A stretch of 29,706 bases of DNA from a virus. The notes under the pieces are model-generated. The model was not told the origin of the DNA. It did no database searches and saw only the letters and a list, made by a program, of their open reading frames with translations. Each line of letters starts with the position of its first letter. The first letter of the stretch is position 1. Below, one piece after another: positions 15,859 through 23,942 of the stretch. A program made the position numbers and the translations under genes. The stretch spans positions 1 to 29,706 of the IMG/VR virus record IMGVR_UViG_3300029787_000227; one strand, written 5' to 3'.

Positions 15859-16783
15859 TTCTATCCTTTAATAAATCAAATACACGTTTGTATCTTTTTT
15901 GTTGTTCATAGAAATATTCGGCACCTTTTTCTCTCATATCTTTCATACTATTTGGATTTGCTCCAGCTATGATTCCAGCACCTAATACTCCATCTGCTCT
16001 TGTTACAAACTCTCCGTCTGCTAATTGAGCTAACATTGTATCCTCGTCTTTATCTCCTACGCCTTCTCCGTCTGCAACATAACCTGATGCTCTTACGTAG
16101 TTATTAGCATCGTTTTCGTCATGTGAAACTTTTGATGGAAGATAGTTAATACCACCTTCGTTAAATTTTTTAACAGAAGCAATTCCACCAATTCTTAATC
16201 TTCTTACATTCATTTGATAAGGGCCCATTCTAGGATCGCCTAGACCACCTTCTTCAGGTGAATAAATTTTTTCATATGCTTTTTCTTGTCCGGTGTCCGG
16301 GTCTATGTATGTATAGCCAGGTCTTTCATTTTTAAGATCTAAGTAACCCATGTTATATCCTGGTGTATATATGTCCGTTGGTTGTGGATCAAAAGCACCT
16401 AGACCATATGCACCTGCACCGACTAATGCAGAAATTTTATAAGGACTAAACTCTCCTTTTTTATTCATCAACATCATTTGTTTTAATTCTTCTAAACCAA
16501 ATTGTTTTGTAGTTTCATTTAAAGCTGCTTGTTTAGCTAATTCTGAAGAACCTTTTAATGCTGCAAATTGATTAGTATTCATACCTTGGCTAAGCATAGC
16601 TGGTGCTGAACCCGTTATGGCTGCTGAAGCAGTAGGTATCATATTTCCTAAACTATAACCACCATAAGCTCCTGCGGCAGCTCCAAAAAGTCTTCCTAAT
16701 CCAGAAGCTCCTGATCGTTTAGCTCCTTTGTATCCTTGATATCCGCCATATAATGCAGCAGCAATTGCTAGTGGATGTGGCAT
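15830..16783 (-). CDS. Virion protein with N-terminal hydrophobic Ala/Gly segment and GEFVTRADGV motif
   Basis: The 317-aa product starts with a Gly/Ala-rich hydrophobic region (about 1-50, LAIAAALYGGYQGYKG and LFGAAAGAYGGYSLG). A Tyr/Pro-rich middle (YTPGYNMGYLDLKNERPGYTYIDPDTG) follows. The C-terminal part contains MLAQLADGEFVTRADGVLGAG, close to the (S/A)DGEFV(V/M) motif that recurs in phage virion and tape-measure-like proteins, and ends in a basic helix (EQQKRYKRVFDLLKDR). It is the first gene after a strong promoter (16822-16850) and so probably leads the ejection-protein operon. AGGAGA is present but about ten bases from the ATG. Structural role inferred from motif and context. Confidence 0.6.
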   Translation of the reverse strand: MPHPLAIAAALYGGYQGYKGAKRSGASGLGRLFGAAAGAYGGYSLGNMIPTASAAITGSAPAMLSQGMNTNQFAALKGSSELAKQAALNETTKQFGLEELKQMMLMNKKGEFSPYKISALVGAGAYGLGAFDPQPTDIYTPGYNMGYLDLKNERPGYTYIDPDTGQEKAYEKIYSPEEGGLGDPRMGPYQMNVRRLRIGGIASVKKFNEGGINYLPSKVSHDENDANNYVRASGYVADGEGVGDKDEDTMLAQLADGEFVTRADGVLGAGIIAGANPNSMKDMREKGAEYFYEQQKRYKRVFDLLKDRNGNSEQKTN

Positions 16784-16801
16784 ATAAATATATTCTCCTT
16801 T

Positions 16802-16815
16802 TAAGATCTTAAAGT
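16802..16815. repeat. 14-bp perfect palindrome TTTAAGATCTTAAA at the expected transcription start
   Basis: The sequence reads the same on both strands over 14 bases. It lies directly downstream of the -10 box at 16822-16827, where the transcript for the 317-aa gene should begin, and upstream of its ribosome site. It could be an operator or a weak 5' stem with a GATC loop. The core AGATCT may also be a simple AT-rich coincidence. Confidence 0.45.
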
Positions 16816-16821
16816 TAAAAT

Positions 16822-16850
16822 AATACCATTTTACTAGGCAGGTTTCAACT
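16822..16850 (-). promoter_or_regulatory. Sigma70-type promoter for the internal virion protein operon
   Basis: On the minus strand TTGAAA (16845-16850) and TATTAT (16822-16827) are separated by exactly 17 bases (16828-16844), one mismatch each from consensus. The -35 box lies in the last codons of the glycosyltransferase gene, and the predicted start near 16815 lies in the gap before the 317-aa gene. This gap is among the largest in the otherwise overlapping minus-strand gene run, which supports a real transcription start. Confidence 0.65.
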
Positions 16851-17697
16851 CGTCTAGAAACGAACCTTCATACTGGTGTTCTCCTACATGTATAATGGAG
16901 TCATTTACATATGCGTAACATTCTCCCCCTATATCTTTCCAAAGTTTACAAAAAGAAAAGTCTTCGCCTAAGTAAGTTTTAGTCTCTGGGTCATGTAAAC
17001 AATCAAAAAAATTCCACATGTGAGGTTTGTTTACGTACTCTCCATTAATGACGGTCTTCTGCACAATTGCCTTATCTGGATATTTTTCTATCATTTTATC
17101 AAAAACACTTCTCTTAATAAGCATACAGCCTGTTGGACTATGTGTAACTTTTATAACTCCATTGTCTAAAGTAATATCTTTGTAATTTTTTACTCTCATT
17201 GGATAAGTGTTAAAAGCTTTTTTTAAATCAGATACATTTTTTATACGATCATTTTTAATTCTTTCCATAGCTTTGTCCCACATAATAGTTTTAAGAGGAT
17301 AAGGAATTGAAATAATTTCTTTATCTTTTTTAATCATTTCAATAATACTTTTTGGATTAAAATAAATGTCTGAATCAACAAATAGCATATGACTATAATT
17401 TGTTTCTAAAAAACCAGAAACACATAAATTTCTACCTTGAGTAATTAAAGAAGATTTTAATAATTGAAATGTAATTTTTATTTTATTTTTAAAACATAAT
17501 TGTTGTAATTCTAGTAATGCTTGTGTGTAGTGTATTGAACACTCACTATGTACAGGAGTTGCAACAAATAAAGTCGTCTTAGGTGTTGTTTGTCCGGTGT
17601 CCGTTTTCCACATTGGCATAGTAGCTTTTTCATAAGGATCTATCACTTTTGCTTCTTTTAGTGTTTGGTAAGTATCTTCATTTATTGTTTCTTTCAT
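16834..17697 (-). CDS. GT-A-fold glycosyltransferase (GT2-like)
   Basis: Predicted to transfer a sugar from a nucleotide-sugar donor; acceptor unknown. The 287-aa protein has a 40-residue N-terminal extension. The GT-A core follows: TTLFVATPVHSE (about 41-52), R89-N90 in ITQGRNLCVSGFLE, and the metal-binding D108-S-D110 in MLFVDSDIYF. Next come a SPTGCMLIKRSVFDKM segment and the late acidic motif YLGEDFSFCKLWKDIGG followed by HVGEHQYEG. The pattern resembles phage-borne GT-A enzymes of marine T4-like and podovirus genomes. It overlaps the preceding GT-B gene by 20 bases with AGGAG seven bases before its ATG, so the two are translated together. It may decorate virion proteins or alter host surface glycans. 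Confidence 0.85.
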   Translation of the reverse strand: MKETINEDTYQTLKEAKVIDPYEKATMPMWKTDTGQTTPKTTLFVATPVHSECSIHYTQALLELQQLCFKNKIKITFQLLKSSLITQGRNLCVSGFLETNYSHMLFVDSDIYFNPKSIIEMIKKDKEIISIPYPLKTIMWDKAMERIKNDRIKNVSDLKKAFNTYPMRVKNYKDITLDNGVIKVTHSPTGCMLIKRSVFDKMIEKYPDKAIVQKTVINGEYVNKPHMWNFFDCLHDPETKTYLGEDFSFCKLWKDIGGECYAYVNDSIIHVGEHQYEGSFLDELKPA

Positions 17698-18613
17698 TGA
17701 TAACTCCTTTCAAAAAATTAGTCCATTCCATTCCTTTTTTTTCCCAATTATAAAATCTTTTATAAAACTTTTGTTGTTCTTCTAAATGATCTTGTATAAA
17801 TGTTTCATGTAAATAAGATGAAGCAACGTCAATTGCTGCTGCAGTATCTTTAGCCATTTGTTCATAATTTGTAGAATAGTTAATGTACACAGGCCATTCA
17901 GCGCAAGTTTCATACAATGCACCAAAGTTATTAGTAATTACATGAACTCCTGCTGCTAAAGCTTCAAGTGCAGATGCACAAGATGTTTCTTCAAAGATGC
18001 TAGGATAAACAAACATATCATATTCATTCATGTGTTCTAATATATATTCGTTAGGTTTGTATCCAATATAATTTACGTTTGTTAATTTTTTTGCTTGTTC
18101 ATATAACGGTACAAAGTCTTGATCACTTTCTTTTTCGAACTCAGAACCATATATTTTTGATGAGCTATAAACATCTAAGGTAACATTAGGGTTTTCAACA
18201 TCTTGCATAGCACGCAACAATATATTTAATCCTCTCCAAGGAGTGCAGTGATGTATAAGTCTAATTGGTGCACCTTTTTTGCATACTTTTCTTTTAGGAA
18301 AATTAGCTATACCATTTTTAATTACAATCGATTTTTCTGTTGGTATATCAAACATCATTCTAAATTTTTCATAATTCCAATGACTGTTAAAAATATACCA
18401 ATCATATTCTTTATGTCTTTCTTTGTTAGTAAAAAATTTTTGTAGGTTAGGTTGATCCCAAGAATTTTTTTGCCACAGAATGTTTATTTTATTAGGATCT
18501 AAAGGAACTTTACCTGGTATGGATGTACAAATTTGAAATTGATCTAAGATATCTTTTGCTACATATTTTTGCAGCATCTCCATTTGGATTTCGGTTGCGC
18601 CTCGAGGTTCCAT
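17678..18613 (-). CDS. GT-B-fold glycosyltransferase (GT4-like)
   Basis: The 311-aa protein has the C-terminal GT4 nucleotide-sugar site: YDMFVYPSIFEETSCASALEALAAG with E209-x7-E217. Before it stand the interdomain part (VIKNGI, about 97-102; LIHHCTPWRGLNILLRAM, about 119-136) and the second Rossmann strand YIGYKPNEYILEHM. The N-terminal domain is reduced: GT4 enzymes are usually 350-400 aa, and the opening PRGATEIQ takes the place of the usual glycine-rich loop. It starts as TAATG on the previous gene without a Shine-Dalgarno and overlaps the GT-A gene downstream. Together with the GT-A enzyme it could form a two-step pathway; substrate unknown. Confidence 0.87.
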   Translation of the reverse strand: MEPRGATEIQMEMLQKYVAKDILDQFQICTSIPGKVPLDPNKINILWQKNSWDQPNLQKFFTNKERHKEYDWYIFNSHWNYEKFRMMFDIPTEKSIVIKNGIANFPKRKVCKKGAPIRLIHHCTPWRGLNILLRAMQDVENPNVTLDVYSSSKIYGSEFEKESDQDFVPLYEQAKKLTNVNYIGYKPNEYILEHMNEYDMFVYPSIFEETSCASALEALAAGVHVITNNFGALYETCAEWPVYINYSTNYEQMAKDTAAAIDVASSYLHETFIQDHLEEQQKFYKRFYNWEKKGMEWTNFLKGVINERNNK

Positions 18614-18810
18614 TATTTTTTTGTTTGTGCGCCTAATGTTACCTTTGTTACAGTTATTTCGAGGTCTTGTCTAAAATCATCCACAGTAGTGTCAGTGTTG
18701 GGATCAGCAACATCAGAATCAAAATGATTTTTACTATCATATACTTTTCCCGTTCTTTTGTGTTTAATAATTTCTTTCGCCTCAGCAGGTATTTTAATAG
18801 GATCACTCAT
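18613..18810 (-). CDS. Small conserved-type phage protein of unknown function (65 aa)
   Basis: A 65-aa soluble protein with a helical, Lys-rich start (IPAEAKEIIKHKRTGKVYDSK), an Asp/Thr-rich middle (DPNTDTTVDDF) and a short beta end (LEITVTKVTLG). It starts inside an ATGA junction with the 45-aa basic gene and ends in TAATG with the GT-B gene, so it is tightly coupled on both sides. I do not recognise the family. The HKRTGKVYDS segment suggests a binding hairpin, but no function can be stated. Confidence 0.7.
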   Translation of the reverse strand: MSDPIKIPAEAKEIIKHKRTGKVYDSKNHFDSDVADPNTDTTVDDFRQDLEITVTKVTLGAQTKK

Positions 18811-18944
18811 TTTTGTCTACGACCCTGTCTATTATATTTTTTATTATGTTGCAACTTTTTTTTCTTATTAGGATTTTTTACGTGCCTTCTTGGCCTTTTT
18901 CTAGGTTTATCTCTTTCTACAAAATCTTTAAATTTTCTAGCCAT
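18807..18944 (-). CDS. 45-aa highly basic protein
   Basis: This short gene begins at ATG 18942-18944, with AGGA four bases upstream, and ends at TGA 18807-18809 within ATGA of the next gene. It overlaps the 111-aa gene by eight bases. Of 45 residues, 21 are Lys or Arg, including KPRKRPRRH and a KKKK run. Such a charge points to nucleic-acid contact or packaging with DNA in the virion. Short Arg/Lys-rich proteins starting MARKFKDF-like are, from memory, found in marine phage tail regions, but the role is unknown. Confidence 0.72.
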   Translation of the reverse strand: MARKFKDFVERDKPRKRPRRHVKNPNKKKKLQHNKKYNRQGRRQK

Positions 18945-19272
18945 TTTCCTGTGATCGGTCTATAAGTGCATAACTAATTGCACCGGTAATTGTATTTGCA
19001 GAACTTGCTTGAATTTTCAAAATATCATTTGCTTCCATATTTAAACTAGAAGTAATCATGTTTACAAAATTTTTATTTAATTGTGAATGACTTATTTCTA
19101 CAGCGGAACCTCCAGACTTGTGTAAAAAAACATCTACATCTACATTGGATGCAGTCTTATGATTAGCTTGTAGAGATTTTATAATGATAGTTGCATCTGC
19201 AGGGCAAGTTAGAACACTAGTTACATTAGTGTCTGTTAAATCAAATGTTGAGCTTTTATATCTAATTGTCAT
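18937..19272 (-). CDS. Small beta-rich virion-associated protein candidate (111 aa)
   Basis: The 111-aa product is predicted to be an all-beta sandwich: alternating hydrophobic strands (FDLTDTNVTSVLTCP, TIIIKSLQANH, VDVDVFLHKSGG, INVM-like turns, NDILKIQASSANTITGAISYALID). Similar small proteins with the pattern MTIRYKS...L.ANDILK.QAS...ISY occur in marine phages next to tail genes. It overlaps the genes on both sides (ATGA upstream, eight bases downstream). A decoration or tail accessory role is likely from fold and place; no enzymatic motif is present. Confidence 0.68.
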   Translation of the reverse strand: MTIRYKSSTFDLTDTNVTSVLTCPADATIIIKSLQANHKTASNVDVDVFLHKSGGSAVEISHSQLNKNFVNMITSSLNMEANDILKIQASSANTITGAISYALIDRSQENG

Positions 19273-19433
19273 TGCATAAAATAATTAAAGGAATCTTGTT
19301 CGTTTTTCAAGTCTTGTTGAAAAGAAGTATTAAGTTGGTTTTCAATTGTTGCAAGACCTTGGTTAATTTGTCTAAAATTTTCAGGACTATATTCAGGTTG
19401 TGGTTCTGGTATATAAACATTTATTTTTGCCAT
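19269..19433 (-). CDS. Small phage protein (54 aa), corrected start
   Basis: An AGGAG site (19440-19444) six bases before ATG 19431-19433 marks the start of a 54-aa protein (MAKINVYIPEPQPEYSPENF). The in-frame ATG 48 bases earlier lies inside the 201-aa gene and has no comparable site. After the Pro-rich strand comes a Gln/Asn-rich helix (RQINQGLATIENQLNTSFQQDLKNEQ). It ends as ATGA into the 111-aa gene. Short N-terminal strand plus coiled helix suggests a tail-complex linker, but the function is unknown. Confidence 0.7.
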   Translation of the reverse strand: MAKINVYIPEPQPEYSPENFRQINQGLATIENQLNTSFQQDLKNEQDSFNYFMQ

Positions 19434-19434
19434 G

Positions 19435-20040
19435 TTAAACTCCTGTTGGTATTCCGTAAATAAACTCTCCCCCTTTAACATAAGGATTTAACTGATTTAT
19501 TCCAGTGTTATCTACAGGTTGTATTAAAGGTTCTTGTGGTATTTCAGCTATGCCTCCACCACCATCATTACCAAAATTATTTATAGGTCTTCCCATTGCA
19601 TCTGTTTGTCCTGACAATCTTTGTGCCATATAATCTTTATACATTTGTTCTTGTTGTGTTGGATTTAAAGATGCAAAGTCAATATTTTGATAAGGAGCAA
19701 CTCTATTCATAAAAAAATCTCTATTATAAACCGAGTTTGCTTTTAATGGTCCTTGTAACATATTTAAAACTAAACCCGTTATACCAGGAAATTTTACCAT
19801 TTGTGTTGAATAAGGCTTTGCTCTAAATACTTCAAATTTTTCTTCTCGCTTATCAGCATTTTGTTGTCTAACCAAATTTTCAATACCACTTAATGTTTGA
19901 GCATTATTCGCTCTTATGGCAAGATTTTCATTTCTTTGACCTTTACTGTCTCTTACAGTTGACATATCTGCTCCACCACCTTTCGGTGCAGATCCAGATA
20001 CTTTTGAGGATTTCATCCCTTCATGCATTCCTGCTGGCAT
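19435..20040 (-). CDS. Tail-region structural protein candidate (201 aa)
   Basis: A 201-aa protein with a Gly/Ser/Lys-rich flexible start (MHEGMKSSKVSGSAPKGGG). A helical middle (NAQTLSGIENLVRQQNADKREEKFEVFRAKP) is followed by a motif-like section YNRDFFMNRVAPYQNIDF and a Pro/Gly/Asn-rich end (VKGGEFIYGIPTG). Its ATG sits in TAATG at the stop of the 642-aa tail protein, with AGAAGG close upstream. No family is recognised. Position directly after the tail-hub gene suggests a virion component or assembly factor. Confidence 0.6.
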   Translation of the reverse strand: MPAGMHEGMKSSKVSGSAPKGGGADMSTVRDSKGQRNENLAIRANNAQTLSGIENLVRQQNADKREEKFEVFRAKPYSTQMVKFPGITGLVLNMLQGPLKANSVYNRDFFMNRVAPYQNIDFASLNPTQQEQMYKDYMAQRLSGQTDAMGRPINNFGNDGGGGIAEIPQEPLIQPVDNTGINQLNPYVKGGEFIYGIPTGV

Positions 20041-21968
20041 TACCTTCTCCCGTCTACGTTAACATCTGCTCTAAATGTACCAAATCTCCAAGTTTCATTA
20101 ATAGCAGTATTTTGAATTTTAATATTTGCAAGTCTTCCTCTAGCTCTTGTATCTATTTTTTGTGTACTAGAACTTATAGTAAAAGGACCTAATTGTGAAC
20201 CTGTGCCTGCATCAACAGGAAAATTTTTTAAAAATATTGTTACAATTGCATTACCTTGTAAATTTTTAAAATCCGGTAGAAACCTACTTACTCTTAAAAG
20301 ATATTCACCGTCTCCATCAGTAGGTAAATCAAAATCTCCAGATTGAATGTAAGCTGGTATAGCTGTTACACTTCCGTTAAGTGCTACTTCATTGTTACCC
20401 ACTTCATGTGCAAAATATAAAGATGAACCAAAGGTGCTTGTTGCACCACTTAAATTAGAAATGGTCGGTGTATTAGAAGACGTATACTCTGTAGCATAAG
20501 GAACGGCATAGGTGCTTGCATCTGCATAAGAACTTCTAGCAAGTGTCATAGTAGACCAACTATTCTCTACATAATTATAAACTACTGATCTATTGTTTTG
20601 TGTTGCTGGATTTCCCGCTGGTGTTCCTGCAGGATAAAACCAAACAATTTCATTAAATAAAGAATTGTGTGATGCATATATAATTTCATTGGATGAATAA
20701 TTAATACCTACATTTGATCCAGTAGTCGTGAATACAAAATCTTCAACAAGTGATGGAAGTAACTTAACTGTACCATCAAATACAAAGAATCCTCCTCCAG
20801 ATCCCATCCAATAAACCCTACCATCAGCATAGACTACTGCGTGTTGTCCAATACACCCACAGTTAGAACCAACCTGTCTTATAGAAAAAGTAAATGGTGG
20901 CCCAACAAATTGCATTGTGTAAGCTGCTTGATCAGTAAGAATTAAATTATAATCTTTACCAGAAACAGCGGCTACGATTTTATTACCCGTATCAAGTCTA
21001 AATGTACCTGCAGTGTTAACTGAAGATGGTTGATATACACTATAATTTTCTTGATCACTAAATCTAATAAACATGGGATCTTGTGTAGTTGCATCTCCTA
21101 TAGTTGTTTCAGTTCCTAAATGTACTAAATGTCTATCTCTATCAGAAACAATAGTTAATCTTGTGGCTGTTGGTGCTCCAGACATAACTGTTGCACGAAC
21201 TGTTAGTGGATTAGATACACCAGGATTCCAAACAAAAGTTTTACCATCTTTGATAGTTGCAATTAATTGTTGTCCAAAATTATCTAACGACCATGTACCA
21301 GGATCTAGAATAATAGTAGAACTAGTTGTACCAGAACCCCAAGTTAATCTACTCCAAGTTCCTGTTCCCCAACCATAACCATAAGTTTGAATGGTAGGTC
21401 CTATTTCTTCGTAAGGATTAATAGTTACACTTCCAGCAGTTGACATTCCTGTGCCAGTTTCATTAGATTTCATTTGTATTGTAAACGTACTTGTCGTTGG
21501 CACTGTTAAAATTTCAAAAGTAAAATCTGTGAAATTTGCTGTAGTAAAACTTGTTGCTCCACCACCAGGTAATGTTACAGAAGTAAAAGTTATATACTCT
21601 CCAACATCTAGTCCGTGACTTGTTTTTGTAACTGTGATTGTATTTGAATTTTGTGTAGATGTAAGAGTTGCTCCAGTTATCGCTGTTGCAAGTGGCGTAA
21701 CATCATAAAATTTATCTTCATAATAAACATATAAAGCTTTTGATGTACCTAATGCTGCATATCTTCTACCTTCTAAATCTGTCCATGTGTGCTGAGCTCT
21801 TGTTGGCCCTGAAATAGTTTCTGCTCCAATTGCAGTAAAACCACCTATTTTTTCTGGTTGGCCATATCTAAATCTTACAAAATCACCATCTATCCATTGT
21901 CCTTCAGAACCTGATGGAGTATCAGCTTTATTAAATCCGGGTGCTATTTTTACATTAGTTAATGCCAT
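20040..21968 (-). CDS. Tail hub/nozzle protein (P22 gp10 or T7 gp12-like)
   Basis: The 642-aa protein begins PGFNKADTPSGSEGQWIDGDFVRFRYGQPEKIGGF. The pattern of a binding loop followed by (D/N)xVRFRYGxPEKxGGW/F is typical of podovirus DNA-stabilisation or tail-tubular proteins built on beta-propeller repeats. Repeats of short strands follow, with Thr/Ser/Gly-rich inserts (about 95-190), a GTGTWSRLTWGSG segment and SNCGCIGQHAVVYADGRVYWMGSGGGFFVFDG, a clear propeller blade. The C-terminal part (DLPTDGDGEYLLRVSRFLPDF) is again beta. It is followed at once by a coupled gene. Assignment to the tail hub/nozzle is by motif memory and context, not by search. Confidence 0.7.
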   Translation of the reverse strand: MALTNVKIAPGFNKADTPSGSEGQWIDGDFVRFRYGQPEKIGGFTAIGAETISGPTRAQHTWTDLEGRRYAALGTSKALYVYYEDKFYDVTPLATAITGATLTSTQNSNTITVTKTSHGLDVGEYITFTSVTLPGGGATSFTTANFTDFTFEILTVPTTSTFTIQMKSNETGTGMSTAGSVTINPYEEIGPTIQTYGYGWGTGTWSRLTWGSGTTSSTIILDPGTWSLDNFGQQLIATIKDGKTFVWNPGVSNPLTVRATVMSGAPTATRLTIVSDRDRHLVHLGTETTIGDATTQDPMFIRFSDQENYSVYQPSSVNTAGTFRLDTGNKIVAAVSGKDYNLILTDQAAYTMQFVGPPFTFSIRQVGSNCGCIGQHAVVYADGRVYWMGSGGGFFVFDGTVKLLPSLVEDFVFTTTGSNVGINYSSNEIIYASHNSLFNEIVWFYPAGTPAGNPATQNNRSVVYNYVENSWSTMTLARSSYADASTYAVPYATEYTSSNTPTISNLSGATSTFGSSLYFAHEVGNNEVALNGSVTAIPAYIQSGDFDLPTDGDGEYLLRVSRFLPDFKNLQGNAIVTIFLKNFPVDAGTGSQLGPFTISSSTQKIDTRARGRLANIKIQNTAINETWRFGTFRADVNVDGRR

Positions 21969-21970
21969 AA

Positions 21971-22960
21971 TTATCCTGGGAATTGTATTGGGTATCTTAC
22001 CACAACTAAGCCACCCGTTGCACTAGGAACACTAGCAGGTGTTGTTCCTCCACCACCACCGCCTTTTCCATATGTTCCACTACTATTATAAGAAGTGTAG
22101 CTATCGTCTCCTGGAGTTCCAGCAGCATTTCCAGAAGGAGTTACACCGTTAACTACTGCAGTTCCTGAACCTGTTCCAGCGGTAGATGTACCACCACCTC
22201 CAGCACCAGCACCTTGAAAATCTCCACCTGGAGATGAACCACCGCCACCACCGTTTACACCACCACCACCAGATCCTGCAACTGAGTGAGGTCCTGATCC
22301 ACCTTGAGAACCGTTTGTATCGCTAGAAGCACCAGCAGAACCACCACCACCAAAAGCACCATTAGTTCCGTCTAGATTACCTCCACCACCATTACCTGCA
22401 GCTGATTTTCTTTCATTACCACCACCGCCTCCAGCTCCTGAGGCTACTATTAATCCTGTTGTACTTCTTATGATTGCCGAGGCTCCACCACCGCCACCTC
22501 CTCCACCTGAGAAGGCTACTGATCCAGAAGCTCCCGTTGCTCCAAAATAAAAATCTGTTCCACTTATATCTACTCCGGCACCACCAGCACCACCATTTGA
22601 ATCATGACCTAAAACTCCTGCACCACCAGCACCACCAACACATATATTTAAATCTTCATCATTAATGGCTAAAGCTAAATTTCTAGCATATGCACCTCCA
22701 CCACCACTACCACCATTTCTACCACCTCTTCCAGGGTCTCCACTAGTATCAGTAAAACCACCAATACCTCCGCCACCTCCCCAAAGAAAAGCTTCAACAG
22801 TTGACTGAGAACCTGAAGATGAAACAGTTAATGTACCTGATGATGTAAATGTGTGAACTTTATAATCAATACCACTAATGTCTTCCGTGGTTACTGTTCC
22901 TCCACTAGCACTTGTAGGAAACCAACCTCCTGCTCCTATTAACAAAGAGTAATGAGTCAT
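21971..22960 (-). CDS. Glycine-rich adhesin-like tail protein
   Basis: This 329-aa protein has an N-terminal strand (YKVHTFTSSGTLTVSSS, about 33-49), then AFLWGGGGGIGG and a long run of Gly-rich loops (GGSGGGGAYAR, GGGGGGGGAS, GNGGGGNLDG). It closes with ATGGLVVVRYPI. HTFTSSGTxTV at the start and GG(L/I)VVVRY at the end are hallmarks of the phage/bacterial glycine-rich domain, in which polyglycine helices stack into a sandwich as in T4-like gp38 adhesins. A receptor-binding role is likely. AGGAGATAACC precedes the ATG. GC content is raised here simply by glycine codons, so this is not evidence of transfer. Confidence 0.78.
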   Translation of the reverse strand: MTHYSLLIGAGGWFPTSASGGTVTTEDISGIDYKVHTFTSSGTLTVSSSGSQSTVEAFLWGGGGGIGGFTDTSGDPGRGGRNGGSGGGGAYARNLALAINDEDLNICVGGAGGAGVLGHDSNGGAGGAGVDISGTDFYFGATGASGSVAFSGGGGGGGGASAIIRSTTGLIVASGAGGGGGNERKSAAGNGGGGNLDGTNGAFGGGGSAGASSDTNGSQGGSGPHSVAGSGGGGVNGGGGGSSPGGDFQGAGAGGGGTSTAGTGSGTAVVNGVTPSGNAAGTPGDDSYTSYNSSGTYGKGGGGGGTTPASVPSATGGLVVVRYPIQFPG

Positions 22961-22969
22961 GGTTATCTC

Positions 22970-23905
22970 CTAACTTAATGTTCCACCAGTGATTACAAAT
23001 TCGTTACTACCTACACAAAGAATTGTAGCAATTCCTCTCGTAGCTAAAGTTCTATTAGCATTAGTTCCGTTTTGCGACCAATACATTGTTACCCCACTAC
23101 CTTTTGTGAGTGTAATATTAGAACCTGAATCATTATAAATTGTTACAGTTTGTCCTGCAGAAAAAACACTTGGAGGAATTGTAACTTGGCTATCCGTATT
23201 AATAAATTTACCGTGGTCTGAAACTTGTAAAGTATAAGATGCTGTTTTTGTATTTATTGGAACTGTTCTAATTTCTCCTTTTTGATCATCTACATTTCCT
23301 GCAGAAGCATCAATGTTACCTGCTGTTGCAGTTATGTTATCTTGAATAGTAAGATTTACACCACCTGTAATATTGCCGGTAGCAGCTAAAGTATTAACTG
23401 ATGTTGCTGCAGTGACTGTAACATTACTTACATTAATAGTTCCATTTGAAGTATTACCATTATCCAATACAGCATCTAATGTATTATTAGCTAATTGAAT
23501 ACCAGATATTAAATTTATGTTAGTTCCATCTGAATAACAAAAATGACTTTTACCTTGAGAACAGGTAAAGCCAGTTCCTGATACAGTTTTAAAAGTTAAA
23601 GTATTTCCTGAATGTGTAGTACCATCAACTACAATATAAAATTTTTCTATTGAGTCTGGTATTGTAACAGTTCTATTTGCAGCTAAAGTTCCAGTAAATT
23701 TTAAAATCATATTTCTAGCATTAGAAATAGAAGCATTAGCCATTGTCAATGCCACATCAGAAGATGCAACACTAATAGATTGATAACCTGCGATTGCTTG
23801 TTGAACAAGTTCTAAATTTGTATTTGTTTTAGTTCCCCATGTACCCGAGTTTTCACCCGTGGCCATAAGTTCAAGTTTAAGATCTGATGAATATGTTGAT
23901 GCCAT
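22970..23905 (-). CDS. Phage tail fibre/virion protein with N-terminal LKLELMATGENSGTWG motif
   Basis: The 311-aa protein starts MASTYSSDLKLELMATGENSGTWGTKTNTNLELVQQAIAGY in meaning, with the GTWG and TN.NL core (about 22-31) that I recognise from the N-terminus of many marine phage fibre or baseplate-linked proteins. The rest is beta-rich, with repeating ANNTLDAVLDNGNTSNGTINVS and ITATAGNIDASAGNVDD segments. A C-terminal domain holds ASYTLQVSDHGKFINTDSQV, a strand pattern of appendage proteins that fits assembly onto the tail. There is no Shine-Dalgarno; instead a consensus promoter (23914-23942) ends eight bases before the ATG. Confidence 0.72.
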   Translation of the reverse strand: MASTYSSDLKLELMATGENSGTWGTKTNTNLELVQQAIAGYQSISVASSDVALTMANASISNARNMILKFTGTLAANRTVTIPDSIEKFYIVVDGTTHSGNTLTFKTVSGTGFTCSQGKSHFCYSDGTNINLISGIQLANNTLDAVLDNGNTSNGTINVSNVTVTAATSVNTLAATGNITGGVNLTIQDNITATAGNIDASAGNVDDQKGEIRTVPINTKTASYTLQVSDHGKFINTDSQVTIPPSVFSAGQTVTIYNDSGSNITLTKGSGVTMYWSQNGTNANRTLATRGIATILCVGSNEFVITGGTLS

Positions 23906-23913
23906 AATTTGCT

Positions 23914-23942
23914 ATTATACCTTGTTTAGGCAGCCTTATCAA
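23914..23942 (-). promoter_or_regulatory. Consensus sigma70-type promoter placed for a nearly leaderless transcript
   Basis: On the minus strand TTGATA (23937-23942) and a perfect TATAAT (23914-23919) are separated by exactly 17 bases (23920-23936). The -35 box lies in the final codons of the 182-aa gene. A start seven bases below the -10 would fall at about 23907, only one to three bases before the ATG at 23903-23905. The gene has no Shine-Dalgarno, which agrees with a leaderless message. Confidence 0.6.

Noticed and set aside
18667-18954. Hydrophobic plus-strand frame resembling a membrane protein (FLLCCNFFFLLGFFTCL)
   Set aside because: It is the antisense of the Lys/Arg-rich 45-aa gene; Lys codons read backwards give Phe/Leu. 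The minus-strand genes here are coupled and better supported.
22000-22960. Higher GC content as a sign of horizontal transfer
   Set aside because: The rise is fully explained by the many glycine codons of the Gly-rich adhesin.
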